A stretch of 64,000 bases of DNA from an uncultured Bacteroides sp. (GTDB taxonomy: Bacteria; Bacteroidota; Bacteroidia; Bacteroidales; Bacteroidaceae). The stretch's first letter is position 1. Every line of letters starts with the position of its first letter. Shown here one piece after another: positions 26,028-35,347 of the stretch. The position numbers and the translations under genes are program-made. The stretch spans positions 1-64,000 of the forward strand of contig CAMAFR010000005.1 of the NCBI GenBank assembly GCA_945833835.1, read 5' to 3'. The notes under the pieces were generated by a model. That model saw nothing but the letters and a program-made list of their open reading frames with translations, was not told where the DNA came from and did not search any database.

Positions 26028-26777
26028 ATGGCTATGAAATATATGTTTGAGATTTGCGCCAATTCAGCTGAGAGCTGTTGGGCCGCCCGGCAAGGTGGGG
26101 CACACCGGGTAGAACTTTGTGCCGGTATTCCCGAAGGGGGGACCACTCCTTCGTATGGTGAAATGGTGGCGGCGCGCCAGATTCCCGGGCTGCGCCTGCA
26201 TGTCATTATCCGTCCGCGTGGAGGGGACTTTGTCTATACACCGCAGGAATTGGACATTATGGAAACGGATATAAAGATGGCGCGTCAGGCGGGAGCCGAC
26301 GGAGTGGTGTTCGGGTGTCTGAAGCCGGATGCCACACTTGATATGCCGGCGATGGAACGCCTGATGAAGGCGGCCGAAGGCATGTCTGTCACCTGCCATC
26401 GTGCGTTTGACTATGTGGCCGACCCGTTCGGTGCCTTGGAGCAACTCATAGGTCTGGGAGTGGACCGTATCCTGACCTCCGGGCAGCAGGTGAATGCCCT
26501 GAAGGGAGCTCCGCTGCTGGCCGAGCTGGTGCGGAAGGCGGACGGACGCATCATCATCTTGTGCGGATGTGGCGTGAACGAAAAGAACATTGCCGAATTG
26601 GCCCGTATCACCGGAGCGTCTGAGTTCCACTTCTCGGCCCGCGAGAACGTGGAGAGCACCATGCAGGTGCGTAATCCCGATTTGGCGATGGGAGCGGCCG
26701 ATGCCGACGAGTATGTCCGTCCGGTCACTACCGTCAAGCGTGTGCACGACACGATTGCAGCCTTGCTGGGTGAGTAG
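26028..26777 (+). CDS. cutC: Copper homeostasis protein CutC
   Basis: A 249-residue TIM-barrel protein, MAMKYMFEICANSAESCWAARQGGAHRVELCAGIPEGGTTPSYG, the classical CutC opening. Further signatures are HVIIRPRGGDFVYTPQELDIMETDI, GADGVVFGCL and VTCHRAFD. The family was linked to copper tolerance in E. coli, but the biochemical role remains uncertain. The track ORF (from 25932) runs back through the tRNA, and ATG 26028 is the true start region (ATG 26034 is also possible). It is close behind the tRNA terminator, so a promoter was not obvious. Confidence 0.9.
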   Translation: MAMKYMFEICANSAESCWAARQGGAHRVELCAGIPEGGTTPSYGEMVAARQIPGLRLHVIIRPRGGDFVYTPQELDIMETDIKMARQAGADGVVFGCLKPDATLDMPAMERLMKAAEGMSVTCHRAFDYVADPFGALEQLIGLGVDRILTSGQQVNALKGAPLLAELVRKADGRIIILCGCGVNEKNIAELARITGASEFHFSARENVESTMQVRNPDLAMGAADADEYVRPVTTVKRVHDTIAALLGE

Positions 26778-26828
26778 TCCGTTTCTCCTACGAGGCAAGG
26801 TGGCTGGTGCCGGCATCCGCTCCGCACG

Positions 26829-27689
26829 TTAACGGCCGGAGCTGGCGGATTGTTCGAAGACGATGACAAAGGTGACGTGCCAGCCGCTGGCAGGTACATC
26901 GGCGAGCCTCAGGTCTCCGCCTTGTGCTACCATCAGCTGGCGCGACAGCGACAATCCGATGCCCGACCCGTTCCGTTTGGTTGTGAAGAAAGGGATGAAG
27001 ATTTCTCTGGCCGTCTCGGCGGAGATGAAGTGCCCGTCGTTGCTGACCAGCAAGGCGGCGTCCCATCGGATGTCGATGGTGCCGGCACCCGCTTCGGCGG
27101 CATTCTTCACCAGATTGACCAGCACTTGGCGTAGCATGTTCTTGTCGGCATGGACGGCCAGTCCGTGGGGCAGCCGTACCTGCCAGTGCAGCTGCGGGTA
27201 GAGGGTCCGTACAGCGTCAATGAGGTCCGACACTGCCATCCGGCAGGGCTGGGCTTCCTGCAGTTGCGTGAGTTTGCGGTAGCTGTCTATAAAGGCAATG
27301 AGTCCAGAGCCGGTGTCGTGAATGGCGCGCAGTCCTTCTTCGTACACAGTCCCCTGTATGTCGGGACGGCTCAGATAGGCCTGGCTGATGCTGTTGATGG
27401 GGGTGACGGTGTTCATGATTTCGTGTGTGAGCACGCGGGTCAGTTTCTGCCAGGCTTCCACCTCGTTGCGGGCGGTCAGCACGCCTGCCTCTTGGCCGAT
27501 GGCATTGAGCGTTTCCAGCAGGCCGCGTTCGCCCGGCCAGCTTCTCCGGGTGGGGAGCTGAAACATAAAGTCCCTGTTGCGGATGGCTTCGCGCATCAGG
27601 CGGGCCTGGATGTTCAGGCGGTGCAGCCGGTAGCCGTAACCGGCGGTGCATAGCAGCAGCAAAACGACGGCGATGGTCAGCGCTATCAT
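26829..27689 (-). CDS. Sensor histidine kinase with minimal sensor region
   Basis: A 286-residue kinase. A single N-terminal helix (MIALTIAVVLLLLCTAGYGYRL) is followed by about 70 residues and the H-box LTHEIMNTVTPI (His at about residue 90). The N-box is LVNLVKNAAEAG, and the G motifs are SNDGHFI, FFTTKRNGSGIGLSLS and GGDLRL. It has no periplasmic sensor domain, HAMP or PAS domain that I can see. The H-box type HEIxNxxTPI is NtrB/NtrY-like. Its ATG overlaps the stop of the response regulator gene in ATGA. A divergent ABC transporter lies beyond the regulator, which suggests the kinase senses through that transporter. Confidence 0.9.
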   Translation of the reverse strand: MIALTIAVVLLLLCTAGYGYRLHRLNIQARLMREAIRNRDFMFQLPTRRSWPGERGLLETLNAIGQEAGVLTARNEVEAWQKLTRVLTHEIMNTVTPINSISQAYLSRPDIQGTVYEEGLRAIHDTGSGLIAFIDSYRKLTQLQEAQPCRMAVSDLIDAVRTLYPQLHWQVRLPHGLAVHADKNMLRQVLVNLVKNAAEAGAGTIDIRWDAALLVSNDGHFISAETAREIFIPFFTTKRNGSGIGLSLSRQLMVAQGGDLRLADVPASGWHVTFVIVFEQSASSGR

Positions 27690-28210
27690 ATTTTCTTCAT
27701 TTTGGCATACAGGGTCTGGCGGGTGATGCCCAGCAGTTCGGCAGCCTTGCTGCGGTTGCCGTGACAGCGGTCAATGACCTTGCGTACATGTTCTTTCTCC
27801 AGTTCTTCTAACGGGAGGATTTCCTTGCCGGCATCGACGGCGTCTTTCAGCGTGCGTATCAGCTCGTCGTTGTCCCATGGCTTGGTGACGAAATCCACCG
27901 CTCCTGCCTTCAGTCCTCTGACGGCCAGTCTCACGTCGGCGTAGGCCGTCATCAGCACAATCGGGATGTCTGGATGCCGTTTGTGGAGGGCGCGCAGCCA
28001 GAACAGCCCTTCGTCGCCCGAGTTGACACCGGGGCAGAAGTTCATGTCGAGCAGCAGGACATCTGCCGTTTCCTGTTGGAGGAGGGCCGGCAGGCCGTCG
28101 GGGTGGGCGAGCGGCACCACCCGTCCGAAAGTGCCGTTCAGGCATATCTTGATGGCCGTGAGGATGGCCGGATTGTCGTCAATCACCACTATCGTTCCGT
28201 AGGTTGCCAT
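27686..28210 (-). CDS. Response regulator, REC plus Fis-type HTH, no AAA+ domain
   Basis: A 174-residue regulator starting MATYGTIVVIDDNPAILTAI. The receiver domain has the acidic pair (IDD), phospho-acceptor Asp in LLLDMNF (about residue 53) and Lys in TKPWDND (about 105). After a short linker comes a Fis-type helix-turn-helix, RCHGNRSKAAELLGITRQTLYAKMKK, at the C-terminus. The sigma54-activating AAA+ domain of NtrC proteins is missing, so it should act as an ordinary DNA-binding activator or repressor, like the PrrA/ActR group. Two palindromes in the divergent intergenic region are likely targets. Confidence 0.92.
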   Translation of the reverse strand: MATYGTIVVIDDNPAILTAIKICLNGTFGRVVPLAHPDGLPALLQQETADVLLLDMNFCPGVNSGDEGLFWLRALHKRHPDIPIVLMTAYADVRLAVRGLKAGAVDFVTKPWDNDELIRTLKDAVDAGKEILPLEELEKEHVRKVIDRCHGNRSKAAELLGITRQTLYAKMKKI

Positions 28211-28281
28211 GGTCTTTTCTTTGTTTTTCGGTCGTGCGAAAGTAGCGAAAGATTTCCTGTCCGCCAAACCTGCTTGCAGAT

Positions 28282-28321
28282 TGTATGAGAATCATCCACG
28301 TTTCTGTATGATTTTCATACA
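28282..28321. promoter_or_regulatory. Twin palindromic operator between response regulator and ABC genes
   Basis: Site 1 is TGTATGAGAATCATCCA (28282-28298), with one arm mismatch. Site 2 is TGTATGATTTTCATACA (28305-28321), a perfect 7-bp-arm palindrome. Their centres are 23 bases apart and 72-95 bases upstream of the predicted ABC operon start. Symmetry and spacing suit two dimers of a Fis-type HTH regulator. Confidence 0.6.
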
Positions 28322-28348
28322 ACCCGCCGGCTGCGTCCCGTCTGTCCC

Positions 28349-28378
28349 TTGCCTGGAAAAGAGTTTGTCTTACCTTTG
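28349..28378 (+). promoter_or_regulatory. Promoter for the ABC transporter operon
   Basis: TTG (28349-28351), exactly 19 bases, TACCTTTG (28371-28378). ATG of the ATPase gene is at 28403. It lies downstream of the twin palindrome, as expected for activation. Confidence 0.7.
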
Positions 28379-28402
28379 CCGGCAAATCATATCCACTGAC
28401 AC

Positions 28403-29095
28403 ATGATAAGCATAGAGCATCTGACGAAAACCTTCCGTACGGAAGAAGTGGAGACCGTTGCACTGAACGGCGTGAGCCTCCGGGTGGACGACGGCGAGTT
28501 TGTGGCCGTTATGGGGCCTTCGGGCTGTGGCAAGTCCACCTTGTTGAGTATCCTCGGCCTGCTGGACCGTCCTACAGCCGGCCGTTATTATTGGGACGGT
28601 CGGGAGGTAGGGCATCTCGGCGAGAATGAGCGAACCCTATACCGCCGGGGGCGCATCGGGTTCGTGTTCCAGAACTTCAATCTGATAGACGAGCTGACGG
28701 TGGAGGAGAATGTCGACCTCCAGCTGAAATATTTGTCCGTATCCAGGGCGGAGCGCAGGCAGCGGGTGCTGGAGGTGCTCCGGCAGGTAGGCCTCAGCCA
28801 GCGGGCCCGTCATTATCCTTCGCAGTTGTCGGGCGGGCAGCAGCAACGGGTGGCCATCGCCCGCGCCATTGTGGGAAGGCCCGGCCTGATTCTGGCGGAT
28901 GAGCCGACCGGCAACCTCGACTCGCGGAACCGTTTGGAGGTGATGGACCTGCTTTCCGGCCTTCATGCGGCGGGGACCACTTTGGTGATGGTGACGCATT
29001 CGCTGCAGGATGCCCTGCGGGCACAGCGCATTGTCCGCCTGTTCGACGGACAGATAGTGGACGACGGCACCGGGACCTGTGCCGGACCTGTCTGA
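28403..29095 (+). CDS. ABC transporter ATP-binding protein (MacB/LolD type)
   Basis: A 230-residue ATPase, [48 protein letters not shown]. Walker A is GPSGCGKST (about residue 39), Q-loop FVFQNFNLI, signature [15 protein letters not shown], Walker [14 protein letters not shown], and the His switch MVTHS. The VFQNFNLI and EPTGNLDS features place it in the LolD/MacB/FtsE clade. The permease gene starts 34 bases later. It is divergent from the two-component genes. Confidence 0.95.
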   Translation: MISIEHLTKTFRTEEVETVALNGVSLRVDDGEFVAVMGPSGCGKSTLLSILGLLDRPTAGRYYWDGREVGHLGENERTLYRRGRIGFVFQNFNLIDELTVEENVDLQLKYLSVSRAERRQRVLEVLRQVGLSQRARHYPSQLSGGQQQRVAIARAIVGRPGLILADEPTGNLDSRNRLEVMDLLSGLHAAGTTLVMVTHSLQDALRAQRIVRLFDGQIVDDGTGTCAGPV

Positions 29096-29129
29096 AGACT
29101 TACAACCTGTTTTTAAATAGGATAGAACC

Positions 29130-31499
29130 ATGAAAAGTTATTTCCGTTTTTTGGCCCGTAACCCCTTGTACACGTTCATCAACGTGGCGGGTCTGGCCGT
29201 TTCCTTGATGTTTGTGCTGCTCATCGGCGATTACGCCTGGCGGCAGCTCAGTATGGACAGTTGGCACCGCTATGCGGACCGCACGTATCTGCTCGGCAGT
29301 CAGAACAGCTTCTATTCGTGGCCCGACGCCAGCCGCGCCCTGGGGAACAGTTTCCCCGAAATAGAGAGCACCTGTTGCGTGCAGGGGCAGCGGGGGAAAA
29401 TCAAGGCCGGCCAGCGGGTGTATGTCGATAAGGAATCGACCTGCATCCTGATGGCCGACTCCACGTTTCTGGATTTTTTCGATTTCAGGCTGAAGGAAGG
29501 CGACCGCTCCACGGCCCTGGATGCCCCCGACAAGTGCCTTATCACCGAGACACTGGCCCGGCAGCTGTTTCCCGACGGGTCACCCTTGGGGCAGTCGCTG
29601 CAGGTGGTCGGCAAGCAGTCGGTCTTCATTCAAAAAGACCGCACGCTGGACAGCACGTTGGTCTATACCGTGACAGGGGTGTTGTGCGACCTTGACCGTA
29701 CCCTGCTGCCTAACAGCGTGAAGGTGGTGGTCAACATGGACCGTCATCCGCAGGTGTTGGGCTACCGCAATGACGACAACAGTATGAGCTATGGCCCCGA
29801 CGGAGGTCCGTACACCTTCTACCGGTGCAGGCCCGGCACCCGTCTCTCCGCCAAGCTGGACGAGATGATGGCCTTTCTGGAGCGGCGGGTCACGTGCCTG
29901 TCCTTGTGCGGTGTCCGGCAGTTGACCCTCACCCCGCTGCCCGACGTGATGTTCGCTCCGCAGAACGAAGGCCTGGGGATACAGAAAGGCGACAAGAGGC
30001 AGCTCTACATCCTGCTGTCGGCCATGGTGGCCGTTCTGTTCTTCGCCGTCAGCAACTATATCAACCTGACGGTGGCCAACGCCGGTTTCCGGGCGAAGGA
30101 GGTGGCCACTTGCCGTCTGCTGGGCAGCACGGGCCCTCAGATTGCCGGCAAGTTCATGGCCGAGTCCGTCGTGTTGATAATGGTCTCCTTCGGGTTGGGG
30201 CTGTTGCTGGCCCTGACCTTTGAGCAAGATTTCCAGCTGCTTTTCCGGGGCAAGATAGCCCTGTGGCAGGATGTCAGTGTAGGCTCGTTCGGACTCTCGC
30301 TGGCCTTCATCTTGGTGCTGGGGGTGGTGTCGGGCGTGGTGCCCGCCTGGCAGATGTCGCGCTATAACCCGATGGACATCGTGAAGGGCCGTTTCCGGTT
30401 TCGTTCCAAAATGGTGTTGGGGCGTGTGTTCCTGTTGTTGCAGAGTATCGTCACGTTTGTGCTGCTGGTGTCTGTCTTCACCATCCATAGCCAGTTGCGA
30501 CATTTGCTGACGGCTCCGCTGGGCTTCCACACCCGCCATATCTTCTTCATCGAGGCCGACCGTCCGGACGTGCTGCGTGACAAGCTGCGGGGCTTGCCTT
30601 GTGTGGAGCGGGTGGGATGCCTGTCGGGCAGTGTGCCGGGCACCCGCTACGTGTCGATGCAGACGCGCCGCGACGCTGCCGGGGAACATCGTCTGTTCTT
30701 TCTGATGGACTTGGAACGGGATGCGCTGGACCTCTATGGGCTGCAGCTGTTGCGGGAGAACGTCCGTACGCCGGGGGCCGTCTACCTGAACGAGGAGGCG
30801 TTGCGTAGCCTGGGGCTGCCGATGGAGGCCCGCGAAGTGCACTGGGGCGACGGGAGCACCACCCCGGTGGCCGGCGTGTTCCGCGACTTCTATGGCAACG
30901 GCAGGTTGGCCGGGGTCCGTCCGTTCCTTATCCGCATCCACGAAAACGGCGGGGTAGAGCGGCCCGATTTCCTGGTACGCACGGATGGCTCTGCCTCGGC
31001 CGTAGCCCGGTTGAGGCAAGCGATGGCCGAGGCCGGCTGTTCCGGCGAGGGGGCGGACCGGAAGCTGCGGTCGCTGGAGGACGAGCTGGCCGGCGAGCTG
31101 AAGGAGGAGCGCAACACCCTGCATGTCGTCCTGCTGTTTGCCGTCATAGCGGTCGTGGTCTCTACGTTGGGGTGCGTCGGGATGTCGCTGTTCTTCATCC
31201 GCCAGCGCCAGAAGGAGATTGGCATCCGCAAAATCATGGGCGGCACCAGCCGCGAAGTCACGGTCCGCATGTTGCGGTTGTTCTGTATGCCGTTGCTGTG
31301 GTCGTTCGCGATTTCCGTCCCCCTGTCGGTGTACCTGCTGGAGGATTGGCTGCAAGGCTTCAGCTACCGCATCTCCTTGAGTCCGCTGCTGTGGCTGGCG
31401 ACGGCTATTCTGCTGTTGTTCATCGCGGTGCTCTCCGTCATTGTCCAGCTGTTCAAGGCCGTCCGTACCAATCCGGTAGAGAGTGTCAAGATAGAGTGA
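29130..31499 (+). CDS. ABC transporter permease, MacB-like with two FtsX modules
   Basis: A 789-residue permease. Helix 1 ([25 protein letters not shown]) and an extracytoplasmic MacB-type domain are followed by three helices of the first FtsX module (about residues 285-430). A second helix and periplasmic domain then lead to the last FtsX module with [20 protein letters not shown] (about residue 697) and PVESVKIE at the end. This 8-helix arrangement is that of Bacteroides MacB-like permeases. Such pumps usually export peptides or lipoproteins, or sense antimicrobial peptides, rather than import nutrients. No MacA-type adaptor or TolC is adjacent. It pairs with the ATPase just upstream. Confidence 0.9.
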   Translation: MKSYFRFLARNPLYTFINVAGLAVSLMFVLLIGDYAWRQLSMDSWHRYADRTYLLGSQNSFYSWPDASRALGNSFPEIESTCCVQGQRGKIKAGQRVYVDKESTCILMADSTFLDFFDFRLKEGDRSTALDAPDKCLITETLARQLFPDGSPLGQSLQVVGKQSVFIQKDRTLDSTLVYTVTGVLCDLDRTLLPNSVKVVVNMDRHPQVLGYRNDDNSMSYGPDGGPYTFYRCRPGTRLSAKLDEMMAFLERRVTCLSLCGVRQLTLTPLPDVMFAPQNEGLGIQKGDKRQLYILLSAMVAVLFFAVSNYINLTVANAGFRAKEVATCRLLGSTGPQIAGKFMAESVVLIMVSFGLGLLLALTFEQDFQLLFRGKIALWQDVSVGSFGLSLAFILVLGVVSGVVPAWQMSRYNPMDIVKGRFRFRSKMVLGRVFLLLQSIVTFVLLVSVFTIHSQLRHLLTAPLGFHTRHIFFIEADRPDVLRDKLRGLPCVERVGCLSGSVPGTRYVSMQTRRDAAGEHRLFFLMDLERDALDLYGLQLLRENVRTPGAVYLNEEALRSLGLPMEAREVHWGDGSTTPVAGVFRDFYGNGRLAGVRPFLIRIHENGGVERPDFLVRTDGSASAVARLRQAMAEAGCSGEGADRKLRSLEDELAGELKEERNTLHVVLLFAVIAVVVSTLGCVGMSLFFIRQRQKEIGIRKIMGGTSREVTVRMLRLFCMPLLWSFAISVPLSVYLLEDWLQGFSYRISLSPLLWLATAILLLFIAVLSVIVQLFKAVRTNPVESVKIE

Positions 31500-31527
31500 G
31501 GCAAGATGCTTTTTTTGAAATATTTGT

Positions 31528-31557
31528 TTTGCCAATCGAATGCTTTCACTAATTTTG
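31528..31557 (+). promoter_or_regulatory. Promoter for etfB-etfA-acd
   Basis: TTTG (31528-31531), 18 bases, TAATTTTG (31550-31557). The etfB ATG is 38 bases downstream. Confidence 0.65.
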
Positions 31558-31594
31558 CCGAAAGAATTGTATTGAAACCTTAAAATAGCATCGA

Positions 31595-32482
31595 ATGAGT
31601 TTGAAAATTGTAGTTTTGGCAAAACAGGTTCCTGACACCCGCTGTGTAGGAAAAGATGCCATGAATGCCGACGGAACAATCAACCGTGCGGCGCTTCCGG
31701 CCATATTCAATCCGGAAGACTTGAATGCCTTGGAACAGGCTCTCCGACTGAAAGACACATATCCCGGATCTACTGTCACGGTCTTGACCATGGGACCGGG
31801 GCGTGCCGCAGAAATTATCCGTGAAGGTCTGTATCGCGGTGCCGACAACGGCTATCTGCTGACCGACCGCGCTTTTGCCGGTGCCGATACGTTGGCCACC
31901 TCGTATGCCTTGGCCACCGCCATCCGCAAGATTGGGGAGTATGACATCATCGTCGGTGGCCGTCAGGCCATTGACGGCGATACGGCCCAGGTAGGCCCTC
32001 AGGTGGCCGAGAAGCTGGGTTTGCCGCAGGTGACCTATGTGGAGGAGATTGAAGAGGTGAAGGACGGACGTATCCGTGTGAAGCGTCACATAGACGGAGG
32101 GGTGGAGACCGTCGAAGGTCCGTTGCCCATCGTGCTGACCGTCAACGGCAGCGCGGCTCCCTGCCGTCCCCGCAATGCCAAACTGGTGCAGAAATACAAA
32201 CGTGCGTTGGGCGGACAGGAAAAGGCGGCCCTGACGAAAGACGGTGCGCCGCTGCCGTATGCCGACCTGTATGAACAGCGTCCGTACCTGAACATTGTGG
32301 AATGGAGCGTGGCCGATGTGGAAGGCGACGTGAAGCAGTGCGGCCTGTCGGGCTCGCCCACCAAGGTGAAGAAGATTGAGAACATCATCTTCCAGGCCAA
32401 GGAAAGCAAGACCATTTCGGGCAGCGATGCAGAGGTAGAGAACTTGATTGTTGAACTGTTGGCAAACCACACTATCGGATAA
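31595..32482 (+). CDS. etfB: Electron transfer flavoprotein subunit beta
   Basis: The small ETF subunit, 295 residues, MSLKIVVLAKQVPDTRCVGKDAMNADGTINRAALPAIFNPEDLNALEQALRLKD. It has AMP/FAD-binding stretches such as VTVLTMGPGRA and IVGGRQAIDGDTAQVGPQVAEKLGLPQVTYV. With EtfA it carries electrons from acyl-CoA dehydrogenases. The alpha subunit starts 4 bases after its stop and an acyl-CoA dehydrogenase follows, so this is a three-gene operon. Whether it bifurcates electrons in this anaerobe cannot be read from sequence alone. Confidence 0.93.
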   Translation: MSLKIVVLAKQVPDTRCVGKDAMNADGTINRAALPAIFNPEDLNALEQALRLKDTYPGSTVTVLTMGPGRAAEIIREGLYRGADNGYLLTDRAFAGADTLATSYALATAIRKIGEYDIIVGGRQAIDGDTAQVGPQVAEKLGLPQVTYVEEIEEVKDGRIRVKRHIDGGVETVEGPLPIVLTVNGSAAPCRPRNAKLVQKYKRALGGQEKAALTKDGAPLPYADLYEQRPYLNIVEWSVADVEGDVKQCGLSGSPTKVKKIENIIFQAKESKTISGSDAEVENLIVELLANHTIG

Positions 32483-32486
32483 AACT

Positions 32487-33506
32487 ATGAACAACGTATT
32501 TGTATATTGTGAGATGGAAGGCAACCGCGTTGCCGATGTCAGTCTCGAACTGTTGACCAAAGGCCGCAAGCTGGCCTCGCAGCTGGGATGCCAGTTGGAG
32601 GCCATCTGCGCAGGAACCGGTCTTGACGGAGTGGAAAAACAAGTCCTGCCTTTCGGGGTGGACCGCGTGCACGTGTTCGACGCGCCGGGGCTGTTCCCCT
32701 ATACTTCGCTGCCGCACACTTCTATCTTGGTGAACCTCTTCAAGGCCGAGCAGCCGCAGATTTGCCTCATGGGCGCTACGGTCATCGGACGCGACCTGGG
32801 GCCGCGTGTGTCATCGGCACTGACCAGTGGCCTGACAGCCGACTGCACGCAGTTGGAAATCGGCAGCCATGAAGACAAAAAGGCCGGCAAGACCTACGAG
32901 AACCTGCTCTATCAGATTCGTCCGGCTTTCGGCGGCAATATCGTGGCCACGATTGTCAACCCCGAACACCGTCCGCAGATGGCCACGGTGCGCGAGGGCG
33001 TGATGAAGAAGGAAATCCTCGACGAGAACTACCAGGGCGAGGTCATCCGTCAGGATGTGGCGAAGTTCGTGCCTGAGACCGATTATGTGGTGAAGGTGAT
33101 AGACCGCCATGTGGAGAAGGCGAAACACAACCTCAAGGGAGCCCCCATCGTGGTGGCCGGCGGTTACGGCATGGGCAGCCGCGAGGGCTTCGACATGCTG
33201 TTCGAGCTGGCGAAGGAGCTGCATGCCGAGGTGGGTGCCAGCCGTGCGGCTGTAGATGCCGGTTACTGCGACCACGACCGTCAGATAGGCCAGACCGGCG
33301 TGACGGTGCACCCCAAACTGTACATCGCCTGCGGTATCTCCGGACAGATTCAGCACATTGCCGGTATGCAGGATGCCGGTATCATCATTTCGGTCAACAG
33401 TGACCCGAACGCTCCCATCAACACGATTGCCGACTATGTCATCAACGGAACGGTGGAAGAGGTGATACCGAAGATGATCAAGTATTATAAGAAAAACAGT
33501 AAATAA
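32487..33506 (+). CDS. etfA: Electron transfer flavoprotein subunit alpha
   Basis: A 339-residue alpha subunit from MNNVFVYCEMEGNRVADVSLELLTKGRKLASQL. The C-terminal FAD domain shows the conserved GGYGMGSREGFDMLFELAKELHAEVGASRAAVDAGYCDHDRQIGQTG and PKLYIACGISGQIQHIAGM. The NSDPNAPINTIADYVINGTVEEVIP tail matches too. The track start at 32448 is inside etfB; ATG 32487 is chosen. No extra ferredoxin domain is fused. It is 23 bases upstream of the acyl-CoA dehydrogenase gene. Confidence 0.95.
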   Translation: MNNVFVYCEMEGNRVADVSLELLTKGRKLASQLGCQLEAICAGTGLDGVEKQVLPFGVDRVHVFDAPGLFPYTSLPHTSILVNLFKAEQPQICLMGATVIGRDLGPRVSSALTSGLTADCTQLEIGSHEDKKAGKTYENLLYQIRPAFGGNIVATIVNPEHRPQMATVREGVMKKEILDENYQGEVIRQDVAKFVPETDYVVKVIDRHVEKAKHNLKGAPIVVAGGYGMGSREGFDMLFELAKELHAEVGASRAAVDAGYCDHDRQIGQTGVTVHPKLYIACGISGQIQHIAGMQDAGIIISVNSDPNAPINTIADYVINGTVEEVIPKMIKYYKKNSK

Positions 33507-33529
33507 TTCCTGTAAACCGAAAATAAGAA

Positions 33530-35236
33530 ATGGCAAATTATTATACCGAACGTCCCGAGCTCAAGTTTCACTTGAACAACGAGATGATGGAGCGTATCTG
33601 TCAGTTGAAAGAACGCGACTATAGAGATAAAGATGAATTCGACTATGCACCGCAGGATTATGCCGATGCCCTCGATTCGTATGACAAAGTGTTGGAAATC
33701 ACCGGCGAGATTACCGGCGAAATCGTGGCGGCCAATGCCGAAGGCGTAGACCAGGAAGGGCCGCACCACGCAGGCGGACGGGTGGAGTACGCTTCGGGCA
33801 CGAAGCAGAACCTGGACGCCATGGTCAAGGCCGGGCTCAACGGCATGACGATGCCCCGCCGGTTCGGCGGCCTGAACTTCCCGATTACCCCCTACACCAT
33901 GTGTGCCGAAATCGTGGCGCAGGCCGATGCCGGTTTCGGCAATATCTGGTCGTTGCAGGATTGCATCGAGACCTTGTATGAGTTTGGCAACGAAGATCAG
34001 CACAGCCGTTTTATCCCCCGCATCTGTGCCGGCGAGACCATGTCGATGGACCTCACGGAACCCGATGCCGGCTCTGACCTGCAGAGCGTCATGCTGAAGG
34101 CCACTTTCGACGAGGCTAACAACTGCTGGCGGCTGAACGGCGTGAAGCGTTTCATCACCAACGGTGATGCCAACCTGCACCTGGTGCTGGCCCGCTCGGA
34201 AGCCGGAACGAAGGACGGACGCGGCCTCTCCATGTTCATCTATGACAAGAACGACGGTGGGGTGGACGTGCGCCGCATCGAGAACAAGCTGGGCATCCAC
34301 GGTTCGCCCACCTGCGAGCTGGTGTACAAGAACGCCAAGGCCGAGCTGTGTGGCGACCGCAAGCTGGGTCTGATCAAATATGTCATGGCGTTGATGAACG
34401 GTGCCCGTCTGGGTATCGCCGCACAGTCGGTAGGTCTGAGCCAGGCCGCCTACGATGAGGCGTTGGCCTATGCCAAGGACCGCAAGCAGTTCGGCAAGGC
34501 CATCATCGAGTTCCCGGCTGTCTACGACATGCTGTCTACCATCAAGGCGAAGCTGGACGCCGGTCGGGCCTTGCTGTACCAGACGGCGCGTTACGTAGAC
34601 ATCTACAAGGCACTCGACGACATCGCCCGCGAGCGCAAACTGACGCCCGAGGAACGCCAGGAACAGAAGAAGTACGCCAAGCTGGCCGACGCCTTCACAC
34701 CGCTGGCCAAGGGCATGAACTCCGAATATGCCAACCAGAACGCCTACGACTGTATCCAGGTGCACGGCGGTTCGGGCTTCATGATGGAATATGCCTGCCA
34801 GCGCATCTACCGCGACGCACGTATCACCAGCATCTACGAGGGTACGACCCAGTTGCAGACGGTGGCTGCCATCCGTTACGTGACCAACGGTGCCTATGCC
34901 GCCACGCTGCGTGAGTTCGAGGCACAGCCCGTTGCGCCCCAGTATGAAGCCTGTCTGGACCGTATCCGGGAAATGACGGCGAAGTTCGAGGCCTGCACCA
35001 ATGCCGTGAAAGAGGCCCAGAACCAGGAGCTGCTTGATTTCGTGGCCCGCCGGCTGTACGAGATGGCCGCTGTGAACGTCATGAGCTGCCTCTTGCTGAA
35101 GGATGCCGAAAAGGCTCCCGAACTGTTCGACAAGTCGCTCGAAGTCTATGTGAACTACGCCGAGGCCGAAGTGGAGAAGCATTTCAACTTCATCCGCAAG
35201 TTTAAGGCCGAAGCGCTTGAGAGCTACCGGAAGTAA
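33530..35236 (+). CDS. Acyl-CoA dehydrogenase, long form
   Basis: Oxidises an acyl-CoA and passes electrons to the ETF encoded upstream. At 568 residues it is longer than the usual 380-residue enzymes, with a C-terminal extension of about 130 residues. The middle domain has LTEPDAGSDLQSVMLKA and the helical domain KDRKQFGKAI. YRDARITSIYEGTTQLQT (about residue 430) contains the likely catalytic Glu. The N-terminus (MANYYTERPELKFHLNN) is specific to a Bacteroidetes clade. The substrate, possibly a branched or short acyl-CoA, is unknown. A strong terminator follows. Confidence 0.92.
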   Translation: MANYYTERPELKFHLNNEMMERICQLKERDYRDKDEFDYAPQDYADALDSYDKVLEITGEITGEIVAANAEGVDQEGPHHAGGRVEYASGTKQNLDAMVKAGLNGMTMPRRFGGLNFPITPYTMCAEIVAQADAGFGNIWSLQDCIETLYEFGNEDQHSRFIPRICAGETMSMDLTEPDAGSDLQSVMLKATFDEANNCWRLNGVKRFITNGDANLHLVLARSEAGTKDGRGLSMFIYDKNDGGVDVRRIENKLGIHGSPTCELVYKNAKAELCGDRKLGLIKYVMALMNGARLGIAAQSVGLSQAAYDEALAYAKDRKQFGKAIIEFPAVYDMLSTIKAKLDAGRALLYQTARYVDIYKALDDIARERKLTPEERQEQKKYAKLADAFTPLAKGMNSEYANQNAYDCIQVHGGSGFMMEYACQRIYRDARITSIYEGTTQLQTVAAIRYVTNGAYAATLREFEAQPVAPQYEACLDRIREMTAKFEACTNAVKEAQNQELLDFVARRLYEMAAVNVMSCLLLKDAEKAPELFDKSLEVYVNYAEAEVEKHFNFIRKFKAEALESYRK

Positions 35237-35273
35237 TCCGCCGGGGCGGATAGGGAAGTTCCCGTCATCCCCC

Positions 35274-35331
35274 AAAAAGAGGGTGTGCCGGCTGCGGTTC
35301 TGAGGAATCGCGTCGGCACACCCTCTTTTTT
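35274..35331. terminator. Bidirectional intrinsic terminator
   Basis: AAAAAGAGGGTGTGCCG pairs perfectly with CGGCACACCCTCTTTTT (17 bp), with A and T runs on either side. It ends the etf operon on the plus strand and the M28 peptidase gene on the minus strand. Confidence 0.9.
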
Positions 35332-35347
35332 CAGTGGTTAAGAAGCC

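Noticed and set aside
28349-28378. Sigma-54 promoter for the ABC operon, suggested by the NtrC-like HTH of the regulator
   Set aside because: No convincing GG-N10-GC (-24/-12) element was seen, the regulator lacks the AAA+ domain required for sigma-54 activation, and a -33/-7 promoter is present.
29580-31679. 699-codon minus-strand ORF opposite the ABC permease
   Set aside because: Same antisense effect: no domain, strongly His/Gln-rich, and it also runs through the etfB promoter and start.
33485-35275. 596-codon minus-strand ORF opposite the acyl-CoA dehydrogenase
   Set aside because: No family features, and it covers the full length of a clear enzyme gene on the other strand.
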